Positions 16,001 through 23,908 of a stretch of 64,000 bases of DNA are shown here, one piece after another. The position numbers and the translations under genes are program-made. Positions within the stretch are counted from its first letter, which is position 1, and each line of letters begins with the position of its first letter. The DNA comes from an uncultured Acidimicrobiales bacterium (GTDB lineage: Bacteria; Actinomycetota; Acidimicrobiia; Acidimicrobiales; SZUA-35), in contig CALEWY010000009.1 of assembly GCA_937925335.1 (NCBI GenBank), positions 48,259 through 112,258 of the forward strand, read 5' to 3'. Below the pieces are notes generated by a model. The model saw only the letters and a program-made list of their open reading frames with translations. It made no database searches and was not told the origin of the DNA.

Positions 16001-17739
16001 TGCTGAGCCTGCTCGCACAAATTGACCCACCGGTCGGGATCCCCGAGCAATCGATCGAATGGTCGTTGCTGTTGCCGGTCTTGATCTTGTCGGTCGGCGC
16101 CGTTCTGTTGGTGACCATCACCTCGCTTGCGCCCTCGACCCGAGACAATCACTTCCCGGCGATCTACACCGCCCTGTGTGGTGTCGCCTCGATGGTCGTG
16201 CTTCCAGCGATGTGGGCTCGGGTTGCGCCCGCGGCGAACGCCGGTGGTGACCCACAAACCCCGGCTGGCTTGATCGGTCGTGCTCTCGGAGCAGGCGGCG
16301 ACGGTCCCCAAACCATCATCAACGGCGCGTTGGTCATCGATCACTTCACGATCTTCATCACCGGCATCATCTGCCTGGCCGTTGTGCTCGTGGCCCTCAT
16401 TCTGCCCGGCTACCTCGATCGTGAAGGCCTTGCTGGTCCCGAGTGGTACGTGTTGCTGCTGCTCTCCGCGAGCGGCGGTGTCATCCTTGGTTCCGCCGAC
16501 GACCTGATCGTCACGTTCCTCGGCCTCGAGATCTTGTCGATTGCGGTCTACGTGCTGGCCGCGCTACATCTGCGCCGGTCTGAGTCACAAGAGGCGGGCT
16601 TCAAGTACTTCATCCTTGGCGCGTTGTCGTCGGCCTTCTTCCTCTACGGGATCGCCCTCGTCTACGGCGCAACCGGCTCGACTCGCATCAGCGACATCGC
16701 CGGTTCGTTGCAGATACCGAATGAGTCCGGACTTGTCCCGCTCAACGACGCATCGATGCTCCTCGTCGGTGCTGCCATGCTGCTCGTCGGTTTCGGCTTC
16801 AAGGTGTCAGCCGCTCCGTTCCACGTGTGGACGCCCGACGTTTATCAGGGTTCACCCTCACCCGTCGTTGCGTTTATGGCCTCGGCCGTGAAGGTCGCCG
16901 GGTTCGCCGGCATGCTCCGCGTGTTCGTCGTTGGACTCGGCGAAGCAAGTGGTGACTGGCGAGGAATGGTTGCGGCAATGGCCGTCTTGACCCTCGTCGT
17001 CGGATCGTTCCTTGCTGTTGTCCAGACGAACGTGAAGCGGATGATGGCCTACTCGTCCATCGCTCACGCTGGGTTCATGCTTGTGGCCTTCTACGTCGCT
17101 GGCAGCGACGATGCCGACTCGGCGATGACCGGAACGTCGGCTCTTCTCTTCTACTTCTTCGCCTACTCGGTGATGGTGATCGGCACCTTCACCGCCATCA
17201 CGATCCTCGGCGGTCGAGGTGATGGGCGCCACTCACTCGACGACTACAAGGGCCTCGCTCAGCGCCGCCCCGTCATCGCTGGCTGTCTTGCCATCCTGGC
17301 GTTTGCACAGGCCGGAATCCCCTTCACCTCGGGCTTCTTCTCCAAGTTCCGGGTGATCATCGCCGCTGCTGGATCGGGTGCGTATGTGCTCGCCGCCGTC
17401 GCGATGCTCACCGCAGCGGTCAGTGCCTTCTTGTATCTTCGCCTTGTCGTTGCGATGTTCCTCGACGGTGGCGGCGATCACGATGATCACGACGAGATCG
17501 ATCTGACCGACGCCGATGAAGCTGCTGGCGGAGAGGCGGCTCTTGAGAGCGATGGTTCCGGTGTTGCGTTGGCCGTTGAGGCATCGACGCTCACTGCGCA
17601 GGGCGCTGATGACGGCGAGCCAGTTCCGACTGCAGCTCTCGCTGTGTTGGTTGCAACGGTTGTTCTCACCGTGCTCTTCGGCATCCTGCCGGGCCTCGGC
17701 GGCGACATCTTGCGAGAAGCTGCTGCCGCTCTCGGATAA
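16000..17739 (+). CDS. nuoN: NADH-quinone oxidoreductase subunit N (complex I-1)
   Basis: Antiporter-like subunit closest to the quinone module and last gene of operon 1. Motifs: LGLEILSIAVYVLAALHLRR, FGFKVSAAPFHVWTPDVYQGSPSPVVAFMASAVKV and SSIAHAGFMLV. Length 579 residues, longer than the usual ~480-530. A hydrophilic insert of ~55 residues before the last helix (about 17467-17632) starts GGGDHDDHDEIDLTDADE and is acidic. A 5-bp stem CTCGG/CCGAG (17731-17744) spans the stop codon. The next gene converges from the minus strand only 8 bp away, so this hairpin may serve both transcripts. Confidence 0.95.
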   Translation: MLSLLAQIDPPVGIPEQSIEWSLLLPVLILSVGAVLLVTITSLAPSTRDNHFPAIYTALCGVASMVVLPAMWARVAPAANAGGDPQTPAGLIGRALGAGGDGPQTIINGALVIDHFTIFITGIICLAVVLVALILPGYLDREGLAGPEWYVLLLLSASGGVILGSADDLIVTFLGLEILSIAVYVLAALHLRRSESQEAGFKYFILGALSSAFFLYGIALVYGATGSTRISDIAGSLQIPNESGLVPLNDASMLLVGAAMLLVGFGFKVSAAPFHVWTPDVYQGSPSPVVAFMASAVKVAGFAGMLRVFVVGLGEASGDWRGMVAAMAVLTLVVGSFLAVVQTNVKRMMAYSSIAHAGFMLVAFYVAGSDDADSAMTGTSALLFYFFAYSVMVIGTFTAITILGGRGDGRHSLDDYKGLAQRRPVIAGCLAILAFAQAGIPFTSGFFSKFRVIIAAAGSGAYVLAAVAMLTAAVSAFLYLRLVVAMFLDGGGDHDDHDEIDLTDADEAAGGEAALESDGSGVALAVEASTLTAQGADDGEPVPTAALAVLVATVVLTVLFGILPGLGGDILREAAAALG

Positions 17740-17747
17740 CCGAGGGG

Positions 17748-18281
17748 CTAGTTCAGGTAGGGCATCTCGAGGCGCTGTGGCTCCTCGGATGATGCGCGCC
17801 GAACGCTGACGCGGCGTTCGGAGAAGACCTTCGTCCAATCCTGGTGCAACCGGCGATCGAACGAGTGACGGCGCTCGGGCTGCTCGTCAGGATGGTCGAA
17901 CGATTCGGCGGTGGAGTCGAGTGCCTTCAGCATCGCAGCCGGGTCGTGGTCATCGATTGCGTAGGCGACGTTCGCTGCGTCCTTGGCGATCGATGGATCG
18001 CCGGCGACGGTGATGATGACCCGAGCTGACGGCACGCGGAACTCAAGATCGCCAAGAACGTGGCGCCCCTGCACTCCGGGGGAGAGGTCAGACAGGATCA
18101 CCAGGTCGGGCTGAAGTTGGGTCGCCGAGTCGACCGTGAGGACTGCGTTTGGCGCGTCCTGGACAACGGTGAAGCGAGGATGCCGGTCGATCTCACGCTG
18201 AATGACCATCGCCTGATGGGGATCGGCGATACCGAGAACGACGGTGTAGGTGGTCTGTCCTTGCACATTCGTCACCGTCAC
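17748..18281 (-). CDS. Receiver-domain-like protein without output domain
   Basis: Product of 177 residues. The first ~120 residues have the alternating strand-helix pattern of a response-regulator receiver: an initial strand VVLGIADPHQ, then LQPDLVILSDLSPGVQG, where the Asp sits at the usual phosphorylation position, and a later strand ARVIITVAG. The acidic pocket at the first strand is reduced to one Asp and the conserved Lys is not obvious, so it may be a degenerate receiver. The last ~50 residues are charged and Arg-rich, with no recognised DNA-binding domain. The GTG at 18281 is the likely start. It converges on nuoN1. No partner kinase lies beside it. Confidence 0.5.
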   Translation of the reverse strand: MTVTNVQGQTTYTVVLGIADPHQAMVIQREIDRHPRFTVVQDAPNAVLTVDSATQLQPDLVILSDLSPGVQGRHVLGDLEFRVPSARVIITVAGDPSIAKDAANVAYAIDDHDPAAMLKALDSTAESFDHPDEQPERRHSFDRRLHQDWTKVFSERRVSVRRASSEEPQRLEMPYLN

Positions 18282-18332
18282 CTATCGGCAGCAGCACTCG
18301 AATCTCAAGGTCTTCGTGAACGATGCCCTGAA

Positions 18333-18947
18333 TCAGGGATCTGATCGCCGTAGATCGAACCGGGGGAGGAAGATCTGCGCAAGCGGACCGATCGCGAGCG
18401 CAAAGGCGACCGTGCCGATACCAAACGTCCCACCAAGGGCGACTCCGGAGATGAGAACGACGAGTTCGATTCCTGTCCGGACACCTCGAATCGACCAGCC
18501 TCGCTTCGCCAGACCGGTCATCAAACCATCGCGTGGCCCTGGCCCGAGGCCGGCGCCAACGTACATACCGGTGCTGACCCCGTTGAGGACGATGCCTGCG
18601 ATGAGCATGGCGAGACGAGGGACGATGGCGGTCGGTTCGGGGACGATGAGTAACGAGGCATCGATGGCGAGACCAACCACGATGGCATTGGCGATCGTTC
18701 CGATTCCGGGCCGCTCACGCAATGGGATCCATCCGAGGAGCACCACGAGGCTGGTAATGATCGCAACGACCCCGAGTGAAGGCCCGACTCGTTCACTGAC
18801 GCCCTGATGAAACACGTCCCACGGTGCGAGCCCGAGGCCTGCCTGCACGAGCAACGCGAGGCTGAACCCGAAGAGTATGAGCCCGATCGCGAGTTGGGTG
18901 AGGCGGGCGGTTGGTCGATGGTCGAGACCGAGCGTGGTTTGGCTCAC
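18333..18947 (-). CDS. YczE/YitT-type integral membrane protein
   Basis: Product of 204 residues with about five transmembrane helices. Features of the YczE family are visible: GFSLALLVQAGLGLAPWDVFHQG near the start and the repeated-type glycine motif MYVGAGLGPGPRDGLMTGLAKR in the second half. The biochemical role of this family is not established; some members are proposed transporters. The start ATG at 18947 overlaps the end of the dus gene on the same strand by four bases (stop 18944), so it is probably the second gene of a dus-led transcript. Confidence 0.75.
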   Translation of the reverse strand: MSQTTLGLDHRPTARLTQLAIGLILFGFSLALLVQAGLGLAPWDVFHQGVSERVGPSLGVVAIITSLVVLLGWIPLRERPGIGTIANAIVVGLAIDASLLIVPEPTAIVPRLAMLIAGIVLNGVSTGMYVGAGLGPGPRDGLMTGLAKRGWSIRGVRTGIELVVLISGVALGGTFGIGTVAFALAIGPLAQIFLPRFDLRRSDP

Positions 18948-20062
18948 CCGCCGGAGACGGCTGAGTCTCCCTCCGGGTTGGCTCGAGCATCGTCGTCTGG
19001 GTCACCCAACCACTGATCGGGGAGGGCCACGACCTGGGGTCCGCGGGTGTGTCCCCGTGCGACCCGACGGTTCTCCGGCGGAAGAGGAGCGTCGGGGATG
19101 AGGTCGAGGAGGCTTGCGAGCTCGTCGAGACTTTCGATCCGGCCGAGTCTGCCCCGCATCTCACCACCGACCGGATATCCCTTGAGATACCAGGCGGTGT
19201 GTTTGCGGAAGTCTCGGATGCCCTTGTCATTGCCGAACCAATCGCGAAGGCCCTCGGCATGTTCGAGCATGATGGGCTTCACCTCGGCGATGCTGAGTGC
19301 CTCCGGAATCGGTTGTCCGGCGAGCCCGGCCTGCAGCTCACCGAAGAGCCATGGGCGACCGAGGCATCCCCGTCCGATCACGACCCCATCACAGCCGGTC
19401 TGGCGCATCATCTCGATGGCATCCGCCGCTTCCCAGATATCGCCGTTGCCGAGTACGGGGATGTCGGCGGGAACGGCTTCGCGGAGTTTGGCAATGGTCG
19501 ACCAGTCGGCGTGCCCCGAGTAGAGCTGGGCAACGGTTCGGCCATGGAGTGCGATGGCTGCGGCGCCGACACCGGCGGCGATGCGGCCGGACTCGAGATA
19601 GGTGATGTGATCGTCGTCGATGCCAACGCGCATCTTCACGGTGACTGGCACACCGGCGGGGCGAGCAGCTTCGACGGCGCCGGAAACGATCGATTCAAAG
19701 AGCTTGCGTTTGTAGGGGAGAGCTCCACCACCACCGTTGCGGGTGACCTTCTTGACGGGACAACCGAAGTTGAGGTCGATGTGATCGACCCGCTCTTCGC
19801 CGACGAGGCGCTCGACGGCGAGCGCAACGAAGTGTGGATCGACGCCGGCGAGTTGCAGCGAGCGCGGAGATTCATCCGGTGCGAAGCTCGCGAGCTTGTC
19901 GGTCTTGGCGTTGCCTTCGACGAGCGCTCGGGCCGACACCATCTCGTTGACGTAGAGCCCTCCACCGAACCGGCGGCACAGCTGTCGGAACGGCGCGTTC
20001 GTGACGCCAGCCATTGGGGCGAGCACGACAGGGGTCGTCACCTCGATCGGTCCGATTCGCAT
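18944..20062 (-). CDS. dusB: tRNA-dihydrouridine synthase
   Basis: FMN enzyme that reduces specific tRNA uridines to dihydrouridine with NAD(P)H. TIM-barrel motifs occur in order: LAPMAGVTNAPFRQLCRRFG, NEMVSARAL, LQLAGVDP, DLNFGCPVKKV with the catalytic Cys and Lys, GGGGALPYKR, VKMRVGIDD, LHGRTVAQLYSG, VLGNGDIWEA and GVVIGRGCLGRPWLF. ATG 20062 gives 372 residues and a normal N-terminus (MRIGPIEVTTPVVLAPMAG). An upstream ATG is possible but would overlap the divergent promoter. Assignment to the DusB subgroup is by general resemblance. Confidence 0.92.
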   Translation of the reverse strand: MRIGPIEVTTPVVLAPMAGVTNAPFRQLCRRFGGGLYVNEMVSARALVEGNAKTDKLASFAPDESPRSLQLAGVDPHFVALAVERLVGEERVDHIDLNFGCPVKKVTRNGGGGALPYKRKLFESIVSGAVEAARPAGVPVTVKMRVGIDDDHITYLESGRIAAGVGAAAIALHGRTVAQLYSGHADWSTIAKLREAVPADIPVLGNGDIWEAADAIEMMRQTGCDGVVIGRGCLGRPWLFGELQAGLAGQPIPEALSIAEVKPIMLEHAEGLRDWFGNDKGIRDFRKHTAWYLKGYPVGGEMRGRLGRIESLDELASLLDLIPDAPLPPENRRVARGHTRGPQVVALPDQWLGDPDDDARANPEGDSAVSGG

Positions 20063-20117
20063 CCCACAGTCTGCCCGTACAGACCCGAAGCTCCGACCGG
20101 ATGTACCGTTGACGGTC
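20063..20117. promoter_or_regulatory. Divergent intergenic region between dus and the LLM oxidoreductase gene
   Basis: Only 55 bp separate the two divergent start codons, so both promoters must lie here or reach into the genes. I see no convincing -35/-10 pair; leaderless transcripts, common in actinobacteria, would fit the short spacing. Confidence 0.35.
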
Positions 20118-20990
20118 ATGACGGTCTCGATCGGCTCCATGGTTCTCCGCACAACGGCTCCTGAGTACGAGGTTGCACACGCAGTGGCGCTCGCTGCCCT
20201 CGTCGACGAATTGTGGATCGTTGAAGACCTTCCGTTTGCCGGCGGTATTGCACAGGCAGCTGCCATTCTCGAGGCGACCAAACATCTCGATGCGCCGCCG
20301 TTGATCGGCCATGGCATCGCTCCGGCGCCGTTCCGGAACCCCGTCGCGCTGGCGATGGAATGGGCAGCACTTGCGCGGATGTATCCGGGTCGGATCCACG
20401 GTGGAATCGGCCATGGTGTCCCCGATTGGATGAACCGGATCGCAAAACCGAAGGCTTCGCCGTTGGCTCTGCTCGACGAGACGATCCATGCGGTTCGCAC
20501 GTTGCTATGGGGTTACACGCTCGATGCTGAGGGTCGCTACGTCAACGTTTCGGACGTCACCTTGGAGTTCCCACCCGGCGAGATCCCGCTCGTTTCCGCC
20601 GGTGTCACCGGTCCGAAGTCGCTCGAGATTTCCGGTGAGAAAGCTGATGGGACGATCCTGCCCGAGGGGCAAGGGCCCGAAGAAGTCGAGCGAGCTCGGG
20701 GACACATCGACGATGGGCGCAAGCGGGCCACGCCTCCTCCCTCTGACGACCACCGGGTCACCGTTTTCACCGGCTACTACTGCGGCGACCTTTCGTTGTT
20801 GCCGCCGCCACCCGCTCATCTTCCTCCGGGTTGGGATGCGGTTGGCTCGACGCCCGATCAGGTTGCGAACCGATTGCAGTCGCTCATCAATGCCGGGGTC
20901 GACTCTGTCGTCTTGGTTCCGTTCGGCGACTCACCGGTCGAGCAGATCGAGCTGGCCGCCGCCGAGATCATTCCGCAGCTCGTTCGTTGA
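20118..20990 (+). CDS. LLM-class (luciferase-like, F420-type) oxidoreductase
   Basis: Product of 290 residues. The bacterial-luciferase-like fold is suggested by the N-terminal VDELWIVEDLPFAGGIAQAAAILEAT, LIGHGIAPAPFRNPVALAMEWAALARMYPGRIHGGIGHGV and the C-terminal GSTPDQVANRLQSLINAGVDSVVLVPFGD. Actinobacterial members mostly use F420 rather than FMN, so F420 dependence is likely but not shown. Substrate unknown. The TGA stop overlaps a TTG that starts the lipoprotein gene, so the two are coupled. Confidence 0.8.
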   Translation: MTVSIGSMVLRTTAPEYEVAHAVALAALVDELWIVEDLPFAGGIAQAAAILEATKHLDAPPLIGHGIAPAPFRNPVALAMEWAALARMYPGRIHGGIGHGVPDWMNRIAKPKASPLALLDETIHAVRTLLWGYTLDAEGRYVNVSDVTLEFPPGEIPLVSAGVTGPKSLEISGEKADGTILPEGQGPEEVERARGHIDDGRKRATPPPSDDHRVTVFTGYYCGDLSLLPPPPAHLPPGWDAVGSTPDQVANRLQSLINAGVDSVVLVPFGDSPVEQIELAAAEIIPQLVR

Positions 20991-22183
20991 GTCAGCGCGC
21001 TCGATGGGCCCTCGCGGCCGGCATGTTGGTGACGGCCGCGTGCACGCAGGCAGAGGCGTCAGACGACCTTGCCCCAACGATCACGGTGACGACGACTGAA
21101 CTCGAACCGTTCAACTACTTCCCCGACCTGACTGCGGATGATACCGAGAGCACAGCGGTTGGAGACACAGCGGTTGGAGACACAGCGGGTGGAGACACAG
21201 CGGTTGGAGGCACAGCGGTTGGAGACGCGGCGGTCGACGACACCGAACCCGTGTTGAGCCTCGATGCGGTGATGGCATTCGCCGATCTCGCGGAGCTCGA
21301 CACCGTCGTTGCCCTCGACGACAACACGGTGCAGGTGGCCTTCCTTGCCGACGATCCTGACGATCCGAGCTCGCCGCCAGCACGAGCTGGGGCGACCCAC
21401 GACGTTGCGCCCCTTGGTTGGGCATGGTCTGACGGTGACTACGTGTTCCAGTGGGTTGATGTTGGCAACGGCACACTCGAGTCGACCGTCGCCGAGTTTG
21501 ACGGAACCGTGATTTGTGAAGCCGACGGCTCCGTCCATCACTTCACCCCTGGCGATCCCGAGACGGGCGACGCTGCGGTGATCTCGGTCGAAGCAAGCCC
21601 GGTCGACTGGGACTTGCCGGAGCCCATCTTGGCCGGTGGCGGAGAAAGCGCCGAGGGCGAGGGTGCCGAGTTCGCGATCCCGTTGTTCGACGTCGACTGT
21701 GAAACCGGCGAGTCCGTCGTTGGCGAATCGGTTTCGTTCCAAGCCGAGGACGGATTCCGTTTCACCAAGACTGCAGGATCCCGAACCTTTGCCGGGATCC
21801 GCAACACCAACGGCATCACCGATCTCATCGACTCTGCGGGGCTTGCGGTGAACGGCGACGACGCGGCGATCGATCATTCGTTCAACGCGAGCGCGTCGCT
21901 GGTTGCGTACGGCGTCTTTGAGTCCGACGAGGATCCGTCGATCGTGACCGATGTGATCCGAATGCGAGCGGTCGATGGAGGCGAGGTTCTCTGGACGGCC
22001 AAGCTGCCCTTCCCGTTCACGTTCGTGCACTTTTCCGGCGATCGACTCGTGGTTGGTCAACCCGACCGCGGCGGCCGACAAGGTGGCGCATCGACCACGT
22101 CGATCATGATCTTCGACGTCCGCGACGCAACACTGCTTGGCCACTACGCCGCACCGTTCGAGATTCTCTCCGTCGGTGACTAG
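20987..22183 (+). CDS. Putative lipoprotein with Thr/Ala/Gly/Asp repeat region
   Basis: With the TTG start at 20987 (overlapping the previous stop as TTGA), the 398-residue product begins with a short lipoprotein signal: positive SQRAR, hydrophobic WALAAGMLV and the lipobox VTAAC. Mature Cys is about residue 18. Next comes a low-complexity region at about 56-85 made of five-residue repeats of the type TAVGD, encoded by a 15-bp tandem repeat. The remaining ~310 residues are acidic with predicted beta-strands and two Cys (CEADG and CETGE) and match no family I recognise. Likely an extracytoplasmic lipid-anchored protein. No upstream start gives a better signal. Confidence 0.65.
   Translation: MSQRARWALAAGMLVTAACTQAEASDDLAPTITVTTTELEPFNYFPDLTADDTESTAVGDTAVGDTAGGDTAVGGTAVGDAAVDDTEPVLSLDAVMAFADLAELDTVVALDDNTVQVAFLADDPDDPSSPPARAGATHDVAPLGWAWSDGDYVFQWVDVGNGTLESTVAEFDGTVICEADGSVHHFTPGDPETGDAAVISVEASPVDWDLPEPILAGGGESAEGEGAEFAIPLFDVDCETGESVVGESVSFQAEDGFRFTKTAGSRTFAGIRNTNGITDLIDSAGLAVNGDDAAIDHSFNASASLVAYGVFESDEDPSIVTDVIRMRAVDGGEVLWTAKLPFPFTFVHFSGDRLVVGQPDRGGRQGGASTTSIMIFDVRDATLLGHYAAPFEILSVGD
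21152..21241. repeat. 15-bp tandem repeat inside the lipoprotein gene
   Basis: Unit ACAGCGGTTGGAGAC at 21152, 21167, 21182 (one change), 21197 (one change) and 21212, with a degenerate sixth unit at 21227-21241. In frame, encoding TAVGD-type pentapeptides. Slippage would change the protein by whole five-residue steps without a frameshift. Confidence 0.9.
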
Positions 22184-22195
22184 CTGAGCGGTGAT

Positions 22196-22736
22196 TCAAA
22201 GGAGCGCCAGGGCGTTGGCTCGGTTGATGATTTCGAGTCCGCCGGCGGGTTCGCCAATGATTGCGTTGTAGACGAGGTGATCTGCGGCGATGTGGGCCAG
22301 GCAGGCTTCAACTCGGTCGGGATCAGGCGTTTCGCCCCATCGCTCGGCCGTCGCATCCCACAGCAGTCGCGTGTCGAGCTCTGGATACCAAGGTGCCCAG
22401 AACTCGAACCAGGCGAGGTCGTAGAGATGGTCGCCCCACCGCCGGCACCCCCAGTCGAAGACACCGGTGATCGACGTTCCTTGCACGTGCACGTTGCGGT
22501 TGATGAGGTCGCAATGCAAGAGCGTTGGTTCAACCTCGGCGACGTTCTGACCGGTAGGCCGACATCTCTCGGTCAACCTCGAAGTCGGCGACATGTCGCC
22601 CCACACGAACGATCAACGATTCGCCATCCCGCTTGAAGCGAAAAGCCGTCGACCAGGCGCCGGCTCCCGCTGGGATCATCGCCCCGAAACGCCTTGTTAG
22701 AAGCTCGATGACCTGCGGTGAAACCGATGCCTGCAC
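22196..22736 (-). pseudogene. Broken aminoglycoside-phosphotransferase-like kinase gene
   Basis: Two pieces of one kinase-like protein lie in different frames. Upstream (22736 to ~22545), the N-lobe piece reads SPQVIELLTRRFGAM and SLIVRVGRHVADFEVDREM, including the ATP-lobe Val-x-Val strand. Downstream (to 22196), the C-lobe piece has the catalytic loop LLHCDLINRNV and the metal-binding FDWGCRRWGDHLYDLAWFEFW. The ~80-100 residues usually found between these parts are missing and the join is out of frame, so there is an internal deletion plus frameshift. The C-terminal half can be read as a separate ORF but would lack an ATP-binding lobe. Confidence 0.7.
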
Positions 22737-22947
22737 GGCCGGAGCGTAGAGCTCTCTTCTGCCAGAGCAGTGCATGAATTCGTGATCTGAGTGCTGGCCC
22801 GAGCGCAAACGTCGAGGTGACCACACACTTGGGCGACGATGTTGGTTCGCTGACTGGCTGTCGAACGATCACGGTCAAAACGGCGGGAAGCGGCGACGAC
22901 TGGGTGATCAACGGGTGTCTGCCCGGCTCGGTGAGTACTGTCGGGCG

Positions 22948-23850
22948 ATGACTTCCACAACCACCGATGAAGCCGCAGCAGGAACGGTTGCCGTCGTAAC
23001 CGGATCGAACTCAGGCATTGGCCGGTCCGCCGCCGTTGATCTCGCGTCGAAAGGGTGGACGGTCTACGGAACGATGCGTTCGCTCGATAAGGGCGAGAAG
23101 CTCGCTGCTATGGCGGCCGAAGCTGGTGTCACCGTGCATCCGGTCGTGTGTGATGTGTCCGACGCTGACTCGGTGAACGCGGCGATCGCCCACGTGATCG
23201 ATGAAGCAGGCCACATCGACGTGCTCGTCAACAATGCCGGCATCGGCGGCAACGGTGTTGCCGAGGAGACGCCGCTCGAGATGTACGCAGAGGTGTTCGA
23301 CGTCAACGTGGTCGGCATCGTTCGTGGCGTGCAGGCCGTCGTCCCGCACATGCGTGAGCGGGGGAGTGGCACAATCGTCAACATCTCCTCGGTCGCCGGA
23401 CGGATCGCGGCAATCGCCCAATCGCCCTACGTCGCATCGAAGTGGGCGGTCGAGGGTTTGAGCGAAGGCCTCGCCCAGGAGCTGGCGCCGTTCGGAATTC
23501 GAGTCGTCATCGTCGAACCGGGAATCGTTCGCACGGCCATCATGGCCAAGAACCCTGAGGCGCCGAACGAGTCGGGCGCCTACGACATGGCGTATCGCCG
23601 CCTGTTCAACTTCTATGCAACGGGCCTGCAAGACCCCGGCATGCCGGCCGAGGTCGCCGACGTGATTCACGAGGCAGCGACCACCGATGACTATCGCTTG
23701 CGCTGGACCTGTGGTTGGGGCGGACCGGAGTTGTGTGAGAACCGTCCGAAGGTGAGCGATGAGGATTGGGTCGAGCTCGGCGCAATCGAAGACGACGCGG
23801 CGTATGCCGAACGCTTCGAGACGCTCTTCGGACTTCGTCTCGACGCGTGA
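22948..23850 (+). CDS. Short-chain dehydrogenase/reductase
   Basis: NAD(P)-dependent Rossmann-fold oxidoreductase of 300 residues. Cofactor motif TGSNSGIGR (about 20-28), the NNAGIGG motif, catalytic Ser in VNISSVAG and the YVASK Tyr-Lys pair, followed by PFGIRVVIVEPGIVRT. ATG 22948 is preferred over the upstream in-frame start because it gives a normal N-terminus ahead of VAVVTGS. The substrate cannot be told from sequence. The 211 bp upstream (22737-22947) hold no gene and presumably the promoter. Confidence 0.88.
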   Translation: MTSTTTDEAAAGTVAVVTGSNSGIGRSAAVDLASKGWTVYGTMRSLDKGEKLAAMAAEAGVTVHPVVCDVSDADSVNAAIAHVIDEAGHIDVLVNNAGIGGNGVAEETPLEMYAEVFDVNVVGIVRGVQAVVPHMRERGSGTIVNISSVAGRIAAIAQSPYVASKWAVEGLSEGLAQELAPFGIRVVIVEPGIVRTAIMAKNPEAPNESGAYDMAYRRLFNFYATGLQDPGMPAEVADVIHEAATTDDYRLRWTCGWGGPELCENRPKVSDEDWVELGAIEDDAAYAERFETLFGLRLDA

Positions 23851-23908
23851 TTCGTCACACGAGTGGCGGAGGGCTCGACACAGGCACCTGCGTGCCGACT
23901 AAGAGACG

